From Pseudochelatococcus lubricantis (GTDB taxonomy: Bacteria; Pseudomonadota; Alphaproteobacteria; Rhizobiales; Beijerinckiaceae), in assembly GCF_042432495.1 (NCBI RefSeq), contig NZ_JBHLXC010000002.1:1240001-1304000 (forward strand): 64,000 nucleotides of DNA, in the 5' to 3' direction. Both the position numbers and the translations under genes were made by a program. Below, piece after piece: positions 44,848-52,375 of the stretch. The notes under the pieces are model-generated. The model searched no databases. It worked only from the letters and a program-made list of their open reading frames with translations, and was not told the origin of the DNA. The stretch's first letter is position 1, and every line of letters begins with the position of its first letter.

Positions 44848-45603
44848 TCAGCCAAAGGCGTTGGCGATGATGAAGAGCGCGGTCTTCAGCAGGCCGTAGA
44901 GCACGCCGCCGACGACGACGAGCGACACGATGGTCGCCACCACGCCGAGCAGCACCCACACGCCGTCCCGTCCCAGAATGCCGAGCGAGAACAGGCAGAT
45001 GGCGAGCGCGGGGAGCATGTTGCCGAGCGGAATGGGCAGCAGCAGGATGACGGACAGCAGAAAGCAGACCGCGCCGATGAAATATTCCATCGGCGGCGTG
45101 GCGAGGTGCAGCAGGCGCGGACGCAGCAGGCGCTCCGCCCGCGCGAGCCACGGCACGGCGCGTTCCGTCATGGCGGCGAAATCCCGGCGGGCCATGGAGC
45201 GGGCGGCGATGACCTGCGGCAGCCACGGCTTGCGGCCGATCATCATCTGCGCGGTCAGGAAGACGAGCGGGGCGGCGAGAATGGCCGATGTGCCCGGCGG
45301 GGTAGGCAGGATGTTGGGGAAGGCGAAAATGAACATCAGCGCGCCGAATGCGCGGTCGTGCATGGTGTCGAGCAGGTCGCCGACCGAGATGCGCTCGCGG
45401 CTGGTGTCGCGCGCAAGGGAGCGCAGGATGGCCCACAGCCTGCGGCCGGGCGGCCGGCGGCGGATCCTCGGAAGCAGCCGCGAACCGGGGGTAGCGCCGG
45501 AATAGGACAATTTCTCACCTCCCGAAACGCCTTCTGAACCGGGCGCGTTATCATCCGACCCTGCCGATGGCGTTCCTGATGTGATGGAGCGCCATCGGGT
45601 CAT
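44848..45603 (-). CDS. exoD: ExoD family membrane protein
   Basis: A 251-aa protein of the exopolysaccharide-synthesis ExoD family, described first in Sinorhizobium meliloti for EPS production, alkaline tolerance and nodule invasion. It has a basic N terminus, then ISVGDLLDTMHDRAFGALMFIFAFPNILPTPPGTSAILAAPLVFLTAQMMIGRKPWLP, the family signature, and several membrane segments near the C terminus (FLLSVILLLPIPLGNMLPALAICLFSLGIL). The ATG at 45603 follows the perfect palindrome at 45616-45642; an in-frame GTG at 45645 would translate through it. The molecular function is not known. Confidence 0.85.
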   Translation of the reverse strand: MTRWRSITSGTPSAGSDDNAPGSEGVSGGEKLSYSGATPGSRLLPRIRRRPPGRRLWAILRSLARDTSRERISVGDLLDTMHDRAFGALMFIFAFPNILPTPPGTSAILAAPLVFLTAQMMIGRKPWLPQVIAARSMARRDFAAMTERAVPWLARAERLLRPRLLHLATPPMEYFIGAVCFLLSVILLLPIPLGNMLPALAICLFSLGILGRDGVWVLLGVVATIVSLVVVGGVLYGLLKTALFIIANAFG

Positions 45604-45615
45604 ATTCAAGACGGA

Positions 45616-45642
45616 CCTTGCGAATTGGTCCAATTCGCAAGG
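45616..45642 (-). promoter_or_regulatory. perfect 27-nt palindrome before exoD
   Basis: CCTTGCGAATTGG, one T, then CCAATTCGCAAGG: two perfect 13-base arms. It fills most of the 55-bp gap between the Bax-inhibitor gene and exoD, and ends 12 bases before the exoD ATG. It could be a repressor operator, an mRNA hairpin that masks the start, or a termination element. Confidence 0.6.
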
Positions 45643-45658
45643 CACCCATGCGTGATGC

Positions 45659-46384
45659 TTATTCCTCGCGCTGGCCCGTGAGGGACAGCAGCAACTGGAA
45701 CATGTTGATGAAGTTCAAGTAAAGCGAGAACGCGCCGAAAATTGCAAGCTTCTGCTGCGACTCGGACGAGAAATTCTCGGCATACTGCTCCTTGATCGTC
45801 TGCGTGTCCCATGCCGTCAGGCCGACGAACACCAGCACGCCGATGACGGAAACGGCGAACTGCAGCATCGTCGATCCGATGAACAGGTTGATGAGGCTCG
45901 CGATGACGACGCCGATCAGGCCCATGATGAGGAACGAGCCGAACTGCGACAGGTCGCGCTTCGTCGTGTAGCCGTAAAGGCTCGTCGCGCCGAACATCGC
46001 CGCCGTGATGAAGAACGTGCGCGCGATGCTCGTGCCGGTGAACACGAGGAAAATCGAGGCGAGCGACAGGCCCATCACCGCGCAGAACGACCAGAACAGC
46101 GCCTGCGCGCCGCCGGCGGAGATCTTGTTGATGCGGAACGAGAAGAACAGCACGAAGGCGAGCGGCGCCAGCATCACCACCCACTTGAGCGGCGTGGAGA
46201 AGATCGGTACGTAAAGAGCGGGCGTCGTGCCGACGACGAAGGCGACGACGCCGGTGAGCACGAGGCCGAGCGCCATGTAGTTATAGATGCGCAGCATATG
46301 CTGGCGCAGGCCCTCGTTGAAGGCGGCGCGGTCGAGACCGCGGCTGGTCGTCTGCCAGCCGAAGCCGGAATGCGGATTGGTCAT
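45659..46384 (-). CDS. Bax inhibitor-1/YccA family membrane protein
   Basis: A 241-aa integral membrane protein of the BI-1/YbhL group. It begins NPHSGFGWQTTSRGLDRAAFNEGLRQHMLRIYNYMALGLVLTGVVAFV and has about seven membrane segments, including the family motif FVFVGLTAWDTQTIKEQYAENF (conserved Asp between the last segments) and ending FSLYLNFINMFQLLLSLTGQREE. The family is linked to pH-sensitive cation (calcium) leak in some bacteria. The ATG at 46384 has a GGAG site eight bases upstream. A conserved-looking RNA hairpin lies in the leader. Confidence 0.9.
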   Translation of the reverse strand: MTNPHSGFGWQTTSRGLDRAAFNEGLRQHMLRIYNYMALGLVLTGVVAFVVGTTPALYVPIFSTPLKWVVMLAPLAFVLFFSFRINKISAGGAQALFWSFCAVMGLSLASIFLVFTGTSIARTFFITAAMFGATSLYGYTTKRDLSQFGSFLIMGLIGVVIASLINLFIGSTMLQFAVSVIGVLVFVGLTAWDTQTIKEQYAENFSSESQQKLAIFGAFSLYLNFINMFQLLLSLTGQREE

Positions 46385-46465
46385 CGGTCTAACTCCGGGT
46401 AGGAAAATCGTTGTTGCCATAAACGTGGTTGGTGGAACCCGCGGACGCAAGCATCGCCCGCGGGT
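46385..46465 (-). ncRNA. probable ybhL RNA leader of the Bax-inhibitor gene
   Basis: The minus-strand leader contains a hairpin with arms ACCCGCGG/CCGCGGGT (46437-46465) capped by GCGATGCTTGCGT, followed by TTCCACCA and about 50 bases up to the start codon. From memory this matches the ybhL leader motif described upstream of YbhL genes in Rhizobiales; I could not run a covariance search. The hairpin begins exactly at the stop codon of the anti-sigma gene. Confidence 0.6.
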
Positions 46466-47229
46466 CAGTAAAGGGTTCTGACGAGACCGTCGGCGAGACG
46501 GTCGATGTCGCCCGCCGCCCCCTGCGCGACGAGCGCGTAGGCGACGTCGCCGATCTGCCAGTGAGCGACGGTCGTGTCGTTGCCGTGCGCGAGCGTCACC
46601 GGTACGACATCGAACACGCCGGGGCGGATGGCGATCAGGGAAAGCCGCCCCACGTCCGGCGCGCGGATGCTGACGGCCACGCTCGGCCCGAACCGCGACG
46701 GCGCGACGACGACGTCCTCCACCTGCCAGTCATCGGGCAGGACCGGCAGTGCAATGGCAGTCTCCGCCAGGATGCGATCCGGCTCGTAGGCCGGCGTGCG
46801 GGAGGAGTTGCCCGGGCGCGTCGGCTGCAGGAGGCCGGCGTCGACCGCCTCCTCGACGAAGGCGGGCGGCAGGCCGGAAGCGGAAACCGCGCCGATGCCG
46901 AGGGTGCCGAACTGGGCGTGCGCGAACCATCCTGCCATGAGGAACAGGCCGATAGCCGCCGCGCGCCGCAGCGCACCGGAGTGCCTGCGCCAGCGCAGCC
47001 CCCGCTCCAGCCGCCTCGCGGCCTGCGTCGTGCGGGGGTGCGGCTGGCCGGCCGGCTGCATGAGGGCAAGTTTCAACTCGTCGCGCAGCCGCATGTCCGT
47101 CATGACGCGGGCTGCGAGATCGGGACGCGCGGCCAGATGCGCCTCCACGGCAATGCGCCGTTCGAGCGGCAACTGGTCGTCGAGATAGCCCTGGAGATCG
47201 GCCTCGACGATCGGATCAACCGTTTGCAT
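46465..47229 (-). CDS. anti-sigma factor
   Basis: A 254-aa single-pass membrane protein expected to hold the ECF sigma factor encoded just upstream. The N-terminal cytoplasmic part (DPIVEADLQGYLDDQLPLERRIAVEAHLAARPDLAARV) is a typical anti-sigma helical domain without the zinc-binding HxxxCxxC motif. A membrane segment follows at about residues 89-105 (AAAIGLFLMAGWFAHAQF), then a periplasmic sensor-like domain of about 140 residues. GGGAGG precedes the ATG, which lies inside the last codons of the sigma gene. The signal sensed is unknown. Confidence 0.85.
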   Translation of the reverse strand: MQTVDPIVEADLQGYLDDQLPLERRIAVEAHLAARPDLAARVMTDMRLRDELKLALMQPAGQPHPRTTQAARRLERGLRWRRHSGALRRAAAIGLFLMAGWFAHAQFGTLGIGAVSASGLPPAFVEEAVDAGLLQPTRPGNSSRTPAYEPDRILAETAIALPVLPDDWQVEDVVVAPSRFGPSVAVSIRAPDVGRLSLIAIRPGVFDVVPVTLAHGNDTTVAHWQIGDVAYALVAQGAAGDIDRLADGLVRTLY

Positions 47230-47815
47230 CGTCAGAACCTCCCACGATACGCAGATGGACGATGTTCGCCGGCGTGGCCGGCGGTATGGCGGCGGGCCGC
47301 TCCTCGAAGGCGCGCAGCGCCGCGCGGGCGCGTGCCAGCCGCGACATCACGGTGCCGACTGGCAGGCCCAGCGCCTGCGCGGCCTCGGCGTAGCTCAGCC
47401 CGTCGATGGAGACGAGATGCAGCACGGCCCGCTGCTCCTCCGGCAGCGACATGAAGGCCTGGCGCACTTGCGCCAGCCGCAGCGCATGCTCCTGCGCCGG
47501 CGATGCCTGATAGCCGGCCGGATCGGCGTGGACCTCCGCCGTGAGCTGCTCGATGCGCCGCTGGCGGGAACGGCGCGCGCGCACGCGGTCGATGAACGTG
47601 TTGTGCAGGATCGAGAGAAGCCAGTTGCGAATACCCTTGTCGGGGCGGAACGACGACTGCTTCTCATAGGCGTGCACGAGTGCATCGTGCACGAGGTCCT
47701 CCGCCTCGCCGTCGTCGCGCGTCAGCGAGCGAGCATAGCGCCGCAGCGCCCCAAGCTGGCCGAGCACGTCGGGCAGGGGGCTGGTTGTCCGGACAGGGGT
47801 CTGATCACGTTCCAT
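47216..47815 (-). CDS. ECF-family RNA polymerase sigma factor
   Basis: A 199-aa extracytoplasmic-function sigma factor with only regions 2 and 4. Region 2 includes LRRYARSLTRDDGEAEDLVHDALVHAYEKQSSFRPDKGIRNWLLSILHNTFIDRVR, and region 4 includes FMSLPEEQRAVLHLVSIDGLSYAEAAQALGLPVGTVMSRLARARAAL. It overlaps the anti-sigma gene by 14 bases, forming one unit. An ECF-type promoter (GGAATA-16-CGTATA) is immediately upstream, so positive autoregulation is likely. The group is reminiscent of Rhizobiales ECF factors paired with zinc-free anti-sigma proteins; the exact ECF class is not assigned. Confidence 0.93.
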   Translation of the reverse strand: MERDQTPVRTTSPLPDVLGQLGALRRYARSLTRDDGEAEDLVHDALVHAYEKQSSFRPDKGIRNWLLSILHNTFIDRVRARRSRQRRIEQLTAEVHADPAGYQASPAQEHALRLAQVRQAFMSLPEEQRAVLHLVSIDGLSYAEAAQALGLPVGTVMSRLARARAALRAFEERPAAIPPATPANIVHLRIVGGSDDANG

Positions 47816-47821
47816 GCTGCG

Positions 47822-47849
47822 TATACGAAACCGCCGCGCGTTTTATTCC
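47822..47849 (-). promoter_or_regulatory. ECF-type autoregulatory promoter of the sigma/anti-sigma unit
   Basis: On the minus strand GGAATA (47849-47844) and CGTATA (47827-47822) are 16 bases apart, the classic ECF -35/-10 geometry. The sigma ATG begins seven bases downstream of the -10, so the mRNA would be leaderless or nearly so; no ribosome site is visible. Confidence 0.6.
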
Positions 47850-47947
47850 GCGGCCACATGAATTTTCTGGCGGATATTTGGGGCGATTTTTGCAACGACC
47901 TAGCAGCCTCCAGCGGCGTCGCGCATCATTTTTTGCACTGGCGGGGG

Positions 47948-47977
47948 TTGTTGGCGGCCTGTGCATGCCCCTATATG
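47948..47977 (+). promoter_or_regulatory. candidate promoter of the terC unit
   Basis: TTGTTG (47948-47953) and TATATG (47972-47977) are spaced by 18 bases in the 341-bp gap between the divergent sigma and TerC genes. It would give a leader of about 170 bases containing the short frame at 48026. The rest of the gap has no other recognised feature. Confidence 0.35.
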
Positions 47978-48025
47978 AAGCAGGCGCGTGCCAGCGCGCC
48001 GACCGATCGAGGAGAGGAGCCGTCC

Positions 48026-48157
48026 GTGTCCGCCCCGTGTGAGCCGCCTTCCAGTCGCGCCCGACGCAGGCATGGGACACCCGCTTCGAATCCTTCCTTT
48101 TCCACGCTGCGCCATTCCCGCGCAACAGTGGTGCTCCCAGCCACGGACAACAACTGA
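48026..48157 (+). CDS. possible leader peptide translationally coupled to the TerC gene
   Basis: A 43-codon frame with a GTG start five bases after a strong ribosome site (GGAGAGGAG). Its TGA overlaps the TerC ATG by one base (TGATG). The TerC gene has no convincing ribosome site of its own, so coupled translation would explain its expression. The peptide is rich in Pro, Ser and Arg (APCEPPSSRARRRHGTPASN) with no known motif. It could be chance; conservation is untested. Confidence 0.35.
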   Translation: MSAPCEPPSSRARRRHGTPASNPSFSTLRHSRATVVLPATDNN

Positions 48158-49719
48158 TGCTGCTTGAATGGATGGCGGACCCCGCCGCCTGGGCCGGCCT
48201 TGCGACTCTGGTGGTGCTCGAAGTCGTTCTCGGCATCGATAACCTCGTCTTCATCGCTATTCTGGCGGACAAGCTACCGCCGCACCAGCGCAACAAGGCG
48301 CGCGTCATCGGCCTGACGCTCGCACTCGTCATGCGGTTGCTGCTGCTCGCCTCCATTTCGTGGATCGTGACGCTGACCGAACCGGTCTTCACGGTGCTCG
48401 GCGCGGAAATCTCGTGGCGCGACGTGATCCTGATCGGCGGTGGCGCCTTCCTGCTGTTCAAGGGCACGACGGAGCTGCACGAGCGGCTCGAAGGCCACAA
48501 CGGCGCGAAGGAGTCCGGCGGCGCCTATGCCGTGTTCTGGCACGTCATCGCCCAGATCGTGGTGCTCGACGCCGTATTCTCGCTCGATTCGGTGATCACC
48601 GCCGTGGGCATGGTCAAGGACCTGTCGGTGATGATGATCGCCGTCGTCATCGCGGTGGGCGTGATGATGGTGGCGAGCAAGCCGCTGATGGCCTTCGTCA
48701 GCCGCCACCCGACCGTGGTGATCCTCTGCCTCGGCTTCCTGCTGATGATCGGCTTCAGCCTCATCGTCGAGGGGCTCGGCTATCACATTCCGAAGGGCTA
48801 CCTCTACGCCGCCATCGGCTTCTCCATCCTCGTGGAAGCCGCGAACCAGGTGGGGCGGCGCAATGTGCGCCGGCGCGTGAGCAGTGTCGACCTTCGTGAC
48901 CGCACGGCGCGCGCCGTGCTGCGCATCCTGCGCGGCGGCAAGGATGCGCCCGAGGCTTCCGAAGAGGTGGCCGCCATCATTTCCACCGGCGGGGCGGAGA
49001 CTGTGTTCACGCCGGCGGAAAGCAGCATGATCGAACGGGTGCTCACGCTCGGCGAGCGTAGCGTGCGCTCGATCATGGTGCCGCGCGTCGACACCATCTG
49101 GCTCGACATCAACGACGATCCGGATGTGGTGCTGGAGGAGGTCCGCCAGAGCGGGCGCTCGCGCTTTCCCGTCTGCCGCGGCGATGTCGACGACGTGATC
49201 GGCGTGGTGCATGCGAAGGACCTGCTCGACCAGCAGCGGCGCAACGGGCGCATCGATCTGGAAGGCGCGGTACGCACGCCGCTCTACGTCAGTGACACGA
49301 TGCCTGTCATCCGGCTGCTCGACAGCTTCAAAACCTCCAACGTCCACATGGCCATCGTCGTCGACGAGCACGGCACGTTCGAGGGCGTGGTGACGCCGAC
49401 CGACGTGCTGATCGCCATCGCCGGCGACCTGCCGGAACTCGCTGGCGAGGAAAAGCCCGAGGCGGTGCGCCGCGCCGATGGCGCCTGGGTGCTCGACGGC
49501 CGCATGGCCATCGACGAGGTCGAACGCACGCTGTCGCTGGAGGACATGGATGAGGAAGGCGATTTCACCACGCTCGCCGGATTCATGCTGGCGCATCTCG
49601 GCCATCTGCCGGAGGCGGGCGAGGCCTTTTTCTGGCACGGCTGGCGGTTCGAGGTCGCGGACATGGACGGGCGGCGCATCGGCAGCGTCGTCGCCGACAC
49701 CGCCCGTGTCGCTGCGTAG
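48157..49719 (+). CDS. TerC family membrane protein with CBS and CorC/HlyC domains (YegH/YoaE-like)
   Basis: A 520-aa protein. The N-terminal half is a TerC-type membrane domain of about seven segments with the metal-site motifs LEVVLGIDNLVFIAILADKLP and IVVLDAVFSLDSVITAVGMV (paired Asp residues). Then come a pair of CBS domains (about residues 300-430: SIMVPRVDTIWLDIND, RSRFPVCRGD, VDEHGTFEGVVTPTDVL) and a CorC_HlyC transporter-associated domain (WVLDGRMAIDEVERTLSL). TerC proteins are tied to Mn2+ or tellurite handling and membrane protein metalation; the CBS part suggests nucleotide or ionic control. The substrate is unknown. Confidence 0.9.
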   Translation: MLLEWMADPAAWAGLATLVVLEVVLGIDNLVFIAILADKLPPHQRNKARVIGLTLALVMRLLLLASISWIVTLTEPVFTVLGAEISWRDVILIGGGAFLLFKGTTELHERLEGHNGAKESGGAYAVFWHVIAQIVVLDAVFSLDSVITAVGMVKDLSVMMIAVVIAVGVMMVASKPLMAFVSRHPTVVILCLGFLLMIGFSLIVEGLGYHIPKGYLYAAIGFSILVEAANQVGRRNVRRRVSSVDLRDRTARAVLRILRGGKDAPEASEEVAAIISTGGAETVFTPAESSMIERVLTLGERSVRSIMVPRVDTIWLDINDDPDVVLEEVRQSGRSRFPVCRGDVDDVIGVVHAKDLLDQQRRNGRIDLEGAVRTPLYVSDTMPVIRLLDSFKTSNVHMAIVVDEHGTFEGVVTPTDVLIAIAGDLPELAGEEKPEAVRRADGAWVLDGRMAIDEVERTLSLEDMDEEGDFTTLAGFMLAHLGHLPEAGEAFFWHGWRFEVADMDGRRIGSVVADTARVAA

Positions 49720-49725
49720 GTATCA

Positions 49726-49739
49726 TCCTGACGTCAGGA
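49726..49739 (+). promoter_or_regulatory. palindrome overlapping the ugd ribosome site
   Basis: TCCTGACGTCAGGA is a perfect 14-nt palindrome. Its right arm overlaps the AGGAG ribosome site of ugd. It may be an operator or chance. Confidence 0.3.
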
Positions 49740-49746
49740 GTTTGTC

Positions 49747-51063
49747 ATGCGTGTAACGATGATCGGCGCCGGCTATGTCGGCCTTGTTTCCGGGGCGTGC
49801 TTCGCCGATTTCGGGCACGTCGTCACTTGTGTCGACAAGGACCCGGCCAAGATCGCCGCGCTCGAAAAAGGCGATATCCCGATCTACGAGCCGGGCCTCG
49901 CCGATCTCGTCGCCAACAACGTGCAGGCCGGTCGGCTGTTCTTCGCCACCGGGCAGACGGAGGCCGTGCGTTCCGCCGATGTGGTGTTCATCGCGGTCGG
50001 GACGCCCTCGCGGCGCGGTGACGGGCATGCGGACCTGTCATACGTCCATCAGGCGGCGCGCGAGATCGCGGAGGCCATGGACGGCTATACGGTCGTGGTG
50101 ACGAAATCCACGGTGCCGGTCGGCACGGGCGACGCCGTGGAGGCTATCATCCGCGAGGTGCGGCCAGACGCCGATTTCGCCGTCGTTTCCAATCCGGAGT
50201 TTCTGCGCGAGGGCGCGGCCATCACCGACTTCAAGCGGCCGGATCGCATCGTCGTCGGCACCGAGGACGAGCGTGCCGGCGAGGTAATGCGCGCGCTCTA
50301 CCGGCCGCTCTACCTGAACCAGTCGCCGCTCATCATCACCAACCGCCGCACGGCGGAGCTGATCAAGTACGCCGCCAACGCCTTCCTGGCCACCAAGATC
50401 ACCTTCATCAACGAGATCGCCGACCTGTGCGAGAAGGTCGGCGCGAACGTGCAGGAGGTGGCGCGCGGCATAGGGCTCGACAACCGGATCGGCTCGAAGT
50501 TCCTGCACGCCGGGCCGGGCTATGGCGGCTCCTGCTTCCCCAAGGACACGCTGGCGCTGGTGAAGATCGCGCAGGATGCGGATTCGCCCGTGCGGATCGT
50601 GGAGACGGTCGCGGCGGTGAACGAGGTGCGCAAGCGCGCGATGGGCCGCAAGGTGATCGCCGCCTGCGGCGGCAGCGTCAGCGGCAAGACCGTCGCCGTG
50701 CTCGGCCTCACCTTCAAGCCCAACACCGACGATATGCGCGAGGCGCCGTCGATCGCCATTATTCGCGCCCTGCAGGACGCCGGTGCCAGCATCCGCGCCT
50801 ACGATCCCGAGGGCATCGAGCAGGCGAAGACCGTGCTCGACGACGTGGCCTATGCCGACAACGTCTACACAGCCATAGAGGGTGCGGACGCGCTCGTCAT
50901 CATCACGGAATGGGACGCCTTCCGCGCGCTCGATCTCGACCGCGTCAGGGCGCTTCTGAAAACGCCGGTGGTCGTCGATCTCCGTAACATCTATCCGCCG
51001 CAGGACCTGCTCGTGCGCGGCTTTACGTATGTCAGTGTCGGCCGCCCGGAGGAGCTGTACTGA
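49747..51063 (+). CDS. ugd: UDP-glucose 6-dehydrogenase
   Basis: Oxidises UDP-glucose to UDP-glucuronate with two NAD+, feeding acidic exopolysaccharide and surface glycans. The 438-aa protein has MIGAGYVGLVSGACFADFGHVVTCVDKD at the NAD site, FIAVGTPSRRGDGHADLSYV, KSTVPVGTGDAV, SNPEFLREGAAI, KYAANAFLATKITFINEIADLCE and the catalytic Cys263 in PGYGGSCFPKDT. The C-terminal domain includes VLGLTFKPNTDDMREAPS. AGGAG precedes the ATG. GDP-mannose dehydrogenase shares these motifs, but this sequence fits the Ugd type better. Confidence 0.94.
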   Translation: MRVTMIGAGYVGLVSGACFADFGHVVTCVDKDPAKIAALEKGDIPIYEPGLADLVANNVQAGRLFFATGQTEAVRSADVVFIAVGTPSRRGDGHADLSYVHQAAREIAEAMDGYTVVVTKSTVPVGTGDAVEAIIREVRPDADFAVVSNPEFLREGAAITDFKRPDRIVVGTEDERAGEVMRALYRPLYLNQSPLIITNRRTAELIKYAANAFLATKITFINEIADLCEKVGANVQEVARGIGLDNRIGSKFLHAGPGYGGSCFPKDTLALVKIAQDADSPVRIVETVAAVNEVRKRAMGRKVIAACGGSVSGKTVAVLGLTFKPNTDDMREAPSIAIIRALQDAGASIRAYDPEGIEQAKTVLDDVAYADNVYTAIEGADALVIITEWDAFRALDLDRVRALLKTPVVVDLRNIYPPQDLLVRGFTYVSVGRPEELY

Positions 51064-51087
51064 GGCGGCGAACCGGAAGCGGCCGGG

Positions 51088-51120
51088 GCGGCGGGCATGA
51101 AGCCGGAATCATGCCGCCGC
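51088..51120 (+). terminator. stem-loop after ugd
   Basis: GCGGCGGGCATGA pairs with TCATGCCGCCGC (12 bp with one bulged G), loop AGCCGGAA, 24 bases after the ugd stop. It is followed by TCTTGT, a weak T tract. Confidence 0.45.
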
Positions 51121-51198
51121 TCTTGTCCGCCGGACGGAATCATGTGATCGATGAAAATTCGTTTCAGATGAAGAGTCGCAGGCCATCCGGAGAGCGTC

Positions 51199-51696
51199 AT
51201 GAGCCTTGAATCCGTCCGTGCCTTTCTGGCCGAACGCGCGCCGGATGTCGAAATCCTGGAACTCGCCGTCAGCACAGCGACCGTTGCCCTCGCCGCGGAG
51301 GCGCATGGCGTCGAACCCGGCCGGATTGCCAAGACACTGTCGCTGCGCTTCGGCGAGAAGGTGGTGCTGATTGTCGCGCGGGGCGATGCTCGCCTCGATA
51401 ACCGGAAACTGAAGACGGCCTTCGGCGTCAAGGCGAAGATGCTCGGCCCGGAGGAGGTGCTGGAGCTGACGGGCCATCCGGTCGGCGGCGTCTGCCCCTT
51501 CGGTCTCGCTACTCCCTTGCCGGTCTATTGCGACGTGTCGCTCCGGGCTTTCGACGAGGTGGTGCCGGCGGCGGGCTCCGTTCACTCGGCGGTGCGCATC
51601 GATACCCTGCGCATGGCGGAAATCGTCGGGGCCACGTGGGTGGACGTGTGCCAGGAACTGGTTCAGGAGGCGGTTCACGTCGCGGAAACGGCGTGA
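51199..51696 (+). CDS. YbaK/ProX-type aminoacyl-tRNA deacylase family protein
   Basis: A 165-aa single-domain member of the YbaK/prolyl-tRNA-editing superfamily, free-standing enzymes that hydrolyse mischarged tRNAs. Visible motifs: STATVALAAEAHGVEPGRIAKTLSLRFGEKVVLIVARGDARLDNRKLK (conserved Lys), GVKAKMLGPEEVLELTGHPVGGVCPFGL (substrate pocket) and YCDVSLRAFDEVVPAAGSVHSAVRI. A GGAG ribosome site precedes the ATG. The specific mischarged pair (Cys-tRNA-Pro, Ala-tRNA-Pro or other) is not decidable here. Confidence 0.88.
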   Translation: MSLESVRAFLAERAPDVEILELAVSTATVALAAEAHGVEPGRIAKTLSLRFGEKVVLIVARGDARLDNRKLKTAFGVKAKMLGPEEVLELTGHPVGGVCPFGLATPLPVYCDVSLRAFDEVVPAAGSVHSAVRIDTLRMAEIVGATWVDVCQELVQEAVHVAETA

Positions 51697-51711
51697 GCGC
51701 GCGTCTCGCTG

Positions 51712-52281
51712 TCAGGGCTCCAGTTCCACATCCCAATAGAGATAGTCGAGCCAGCTTTCGTGCAGGTAGTTAGGGGGAAACTGGCGGCCGTTCTGATGGA
51801 GATCGTGGACGGAGGGGGCGTAGGGCATCTGCGTCGGCCACATGTCGATCTCGCGGGGCATGCGGTTGCCTTTGCGCAGATTGCAGGGGGAGCACGCGGT
51901 GACCACGTTTTCCCAGGTCGTCTGCCCGCCCTTGGAGCGGGGAATCAGGTGATCGAAGGTAAGGTCCTCGCGGGAGCCGCAGTACTGGCAGGAAAACCGG
52001 TCTCGCAGGAAAACGTTGAAGCGGGTGAAGGCCGGATGACGCGAGGGCTGAACATAGGTTTTGAGGGAAACGACGGAGGGAAGGCGCATCTCGAAAGTGG
52101 GACTTCGCACCGCCGTATCATACTCCGAGACGATATTTACCCTGTCGAGAAACACCGCCTTGATTGCATCCTGCCAACTCCAGAGAGAAAGCGGATAGTA
52201 GCTCAACGGCCGGAAATCAGCGTTGAGGACAAGCGCCGGACAGGCTTCCGGCGTAACGGGAAGTGGGACGTGGACCGTCAC
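51712..52281 (-). CDS. HNH endonuclease family protein
   Basis: A 189-aa HNH-fold protein of a type found widely in alphaproteobacterial cores. It has PALVLNADFRPLSYYPLSLWSWQDAIKAVFLDRVNIV, a signature conserved in that family, and the nuclease domain FLRDRFSCQYCGSREDLTFDHLIPRSKGGQTTWENVVTACSPCNLRKGN with two CxxC zinc pairs and DH...N catalytic positions. The GTG at 52281 has GGAG eight bases upstream. An earlier in-frame GTG at 52341 lies only four bases past a good -10 and would add 20 unusual residues, so it is disfavoured. The biological target is unknown. Confidence 0.85.
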   Translation of the reverse strand: MTVHVPLPVTPEACPALVLNADFRPLSYYPLSLWSWQDAIKAVFLDRVNIVSEYDTAVRSPTFEMRLPSVVSLKTYVQPSRHPAFTRFNVFLRDRFSCQYCGSREDLTFDHLIPRSKGGQTTWENVVTACSPCNLRKGNRMPREIDMWPTQMPYAPSVHDLHQNGRQFPPNYLHESWLDYLYWDVELEP

Positions 52282-52345
52282 CTTGCCGTCTCCGTATGTC
52301 CCTGATGGGTTTCCAAAAAACAGACTATTCTGCTTCGGCACGGAT

Positions 52346-52375
52346 ATTCTACAGCCCTTGTGACGTTGATGTGAA
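52346..52375 (-). promoter_or_regulatory. candidate promoter of the HNH gene
   Basis: On the minus strand TTCACA (52375-52370) and TAGAAT (52351-52346) are 18 bases apart. Both match consensus at five of six positions. This placement supports the start at 52281. Confidence 0.5.
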
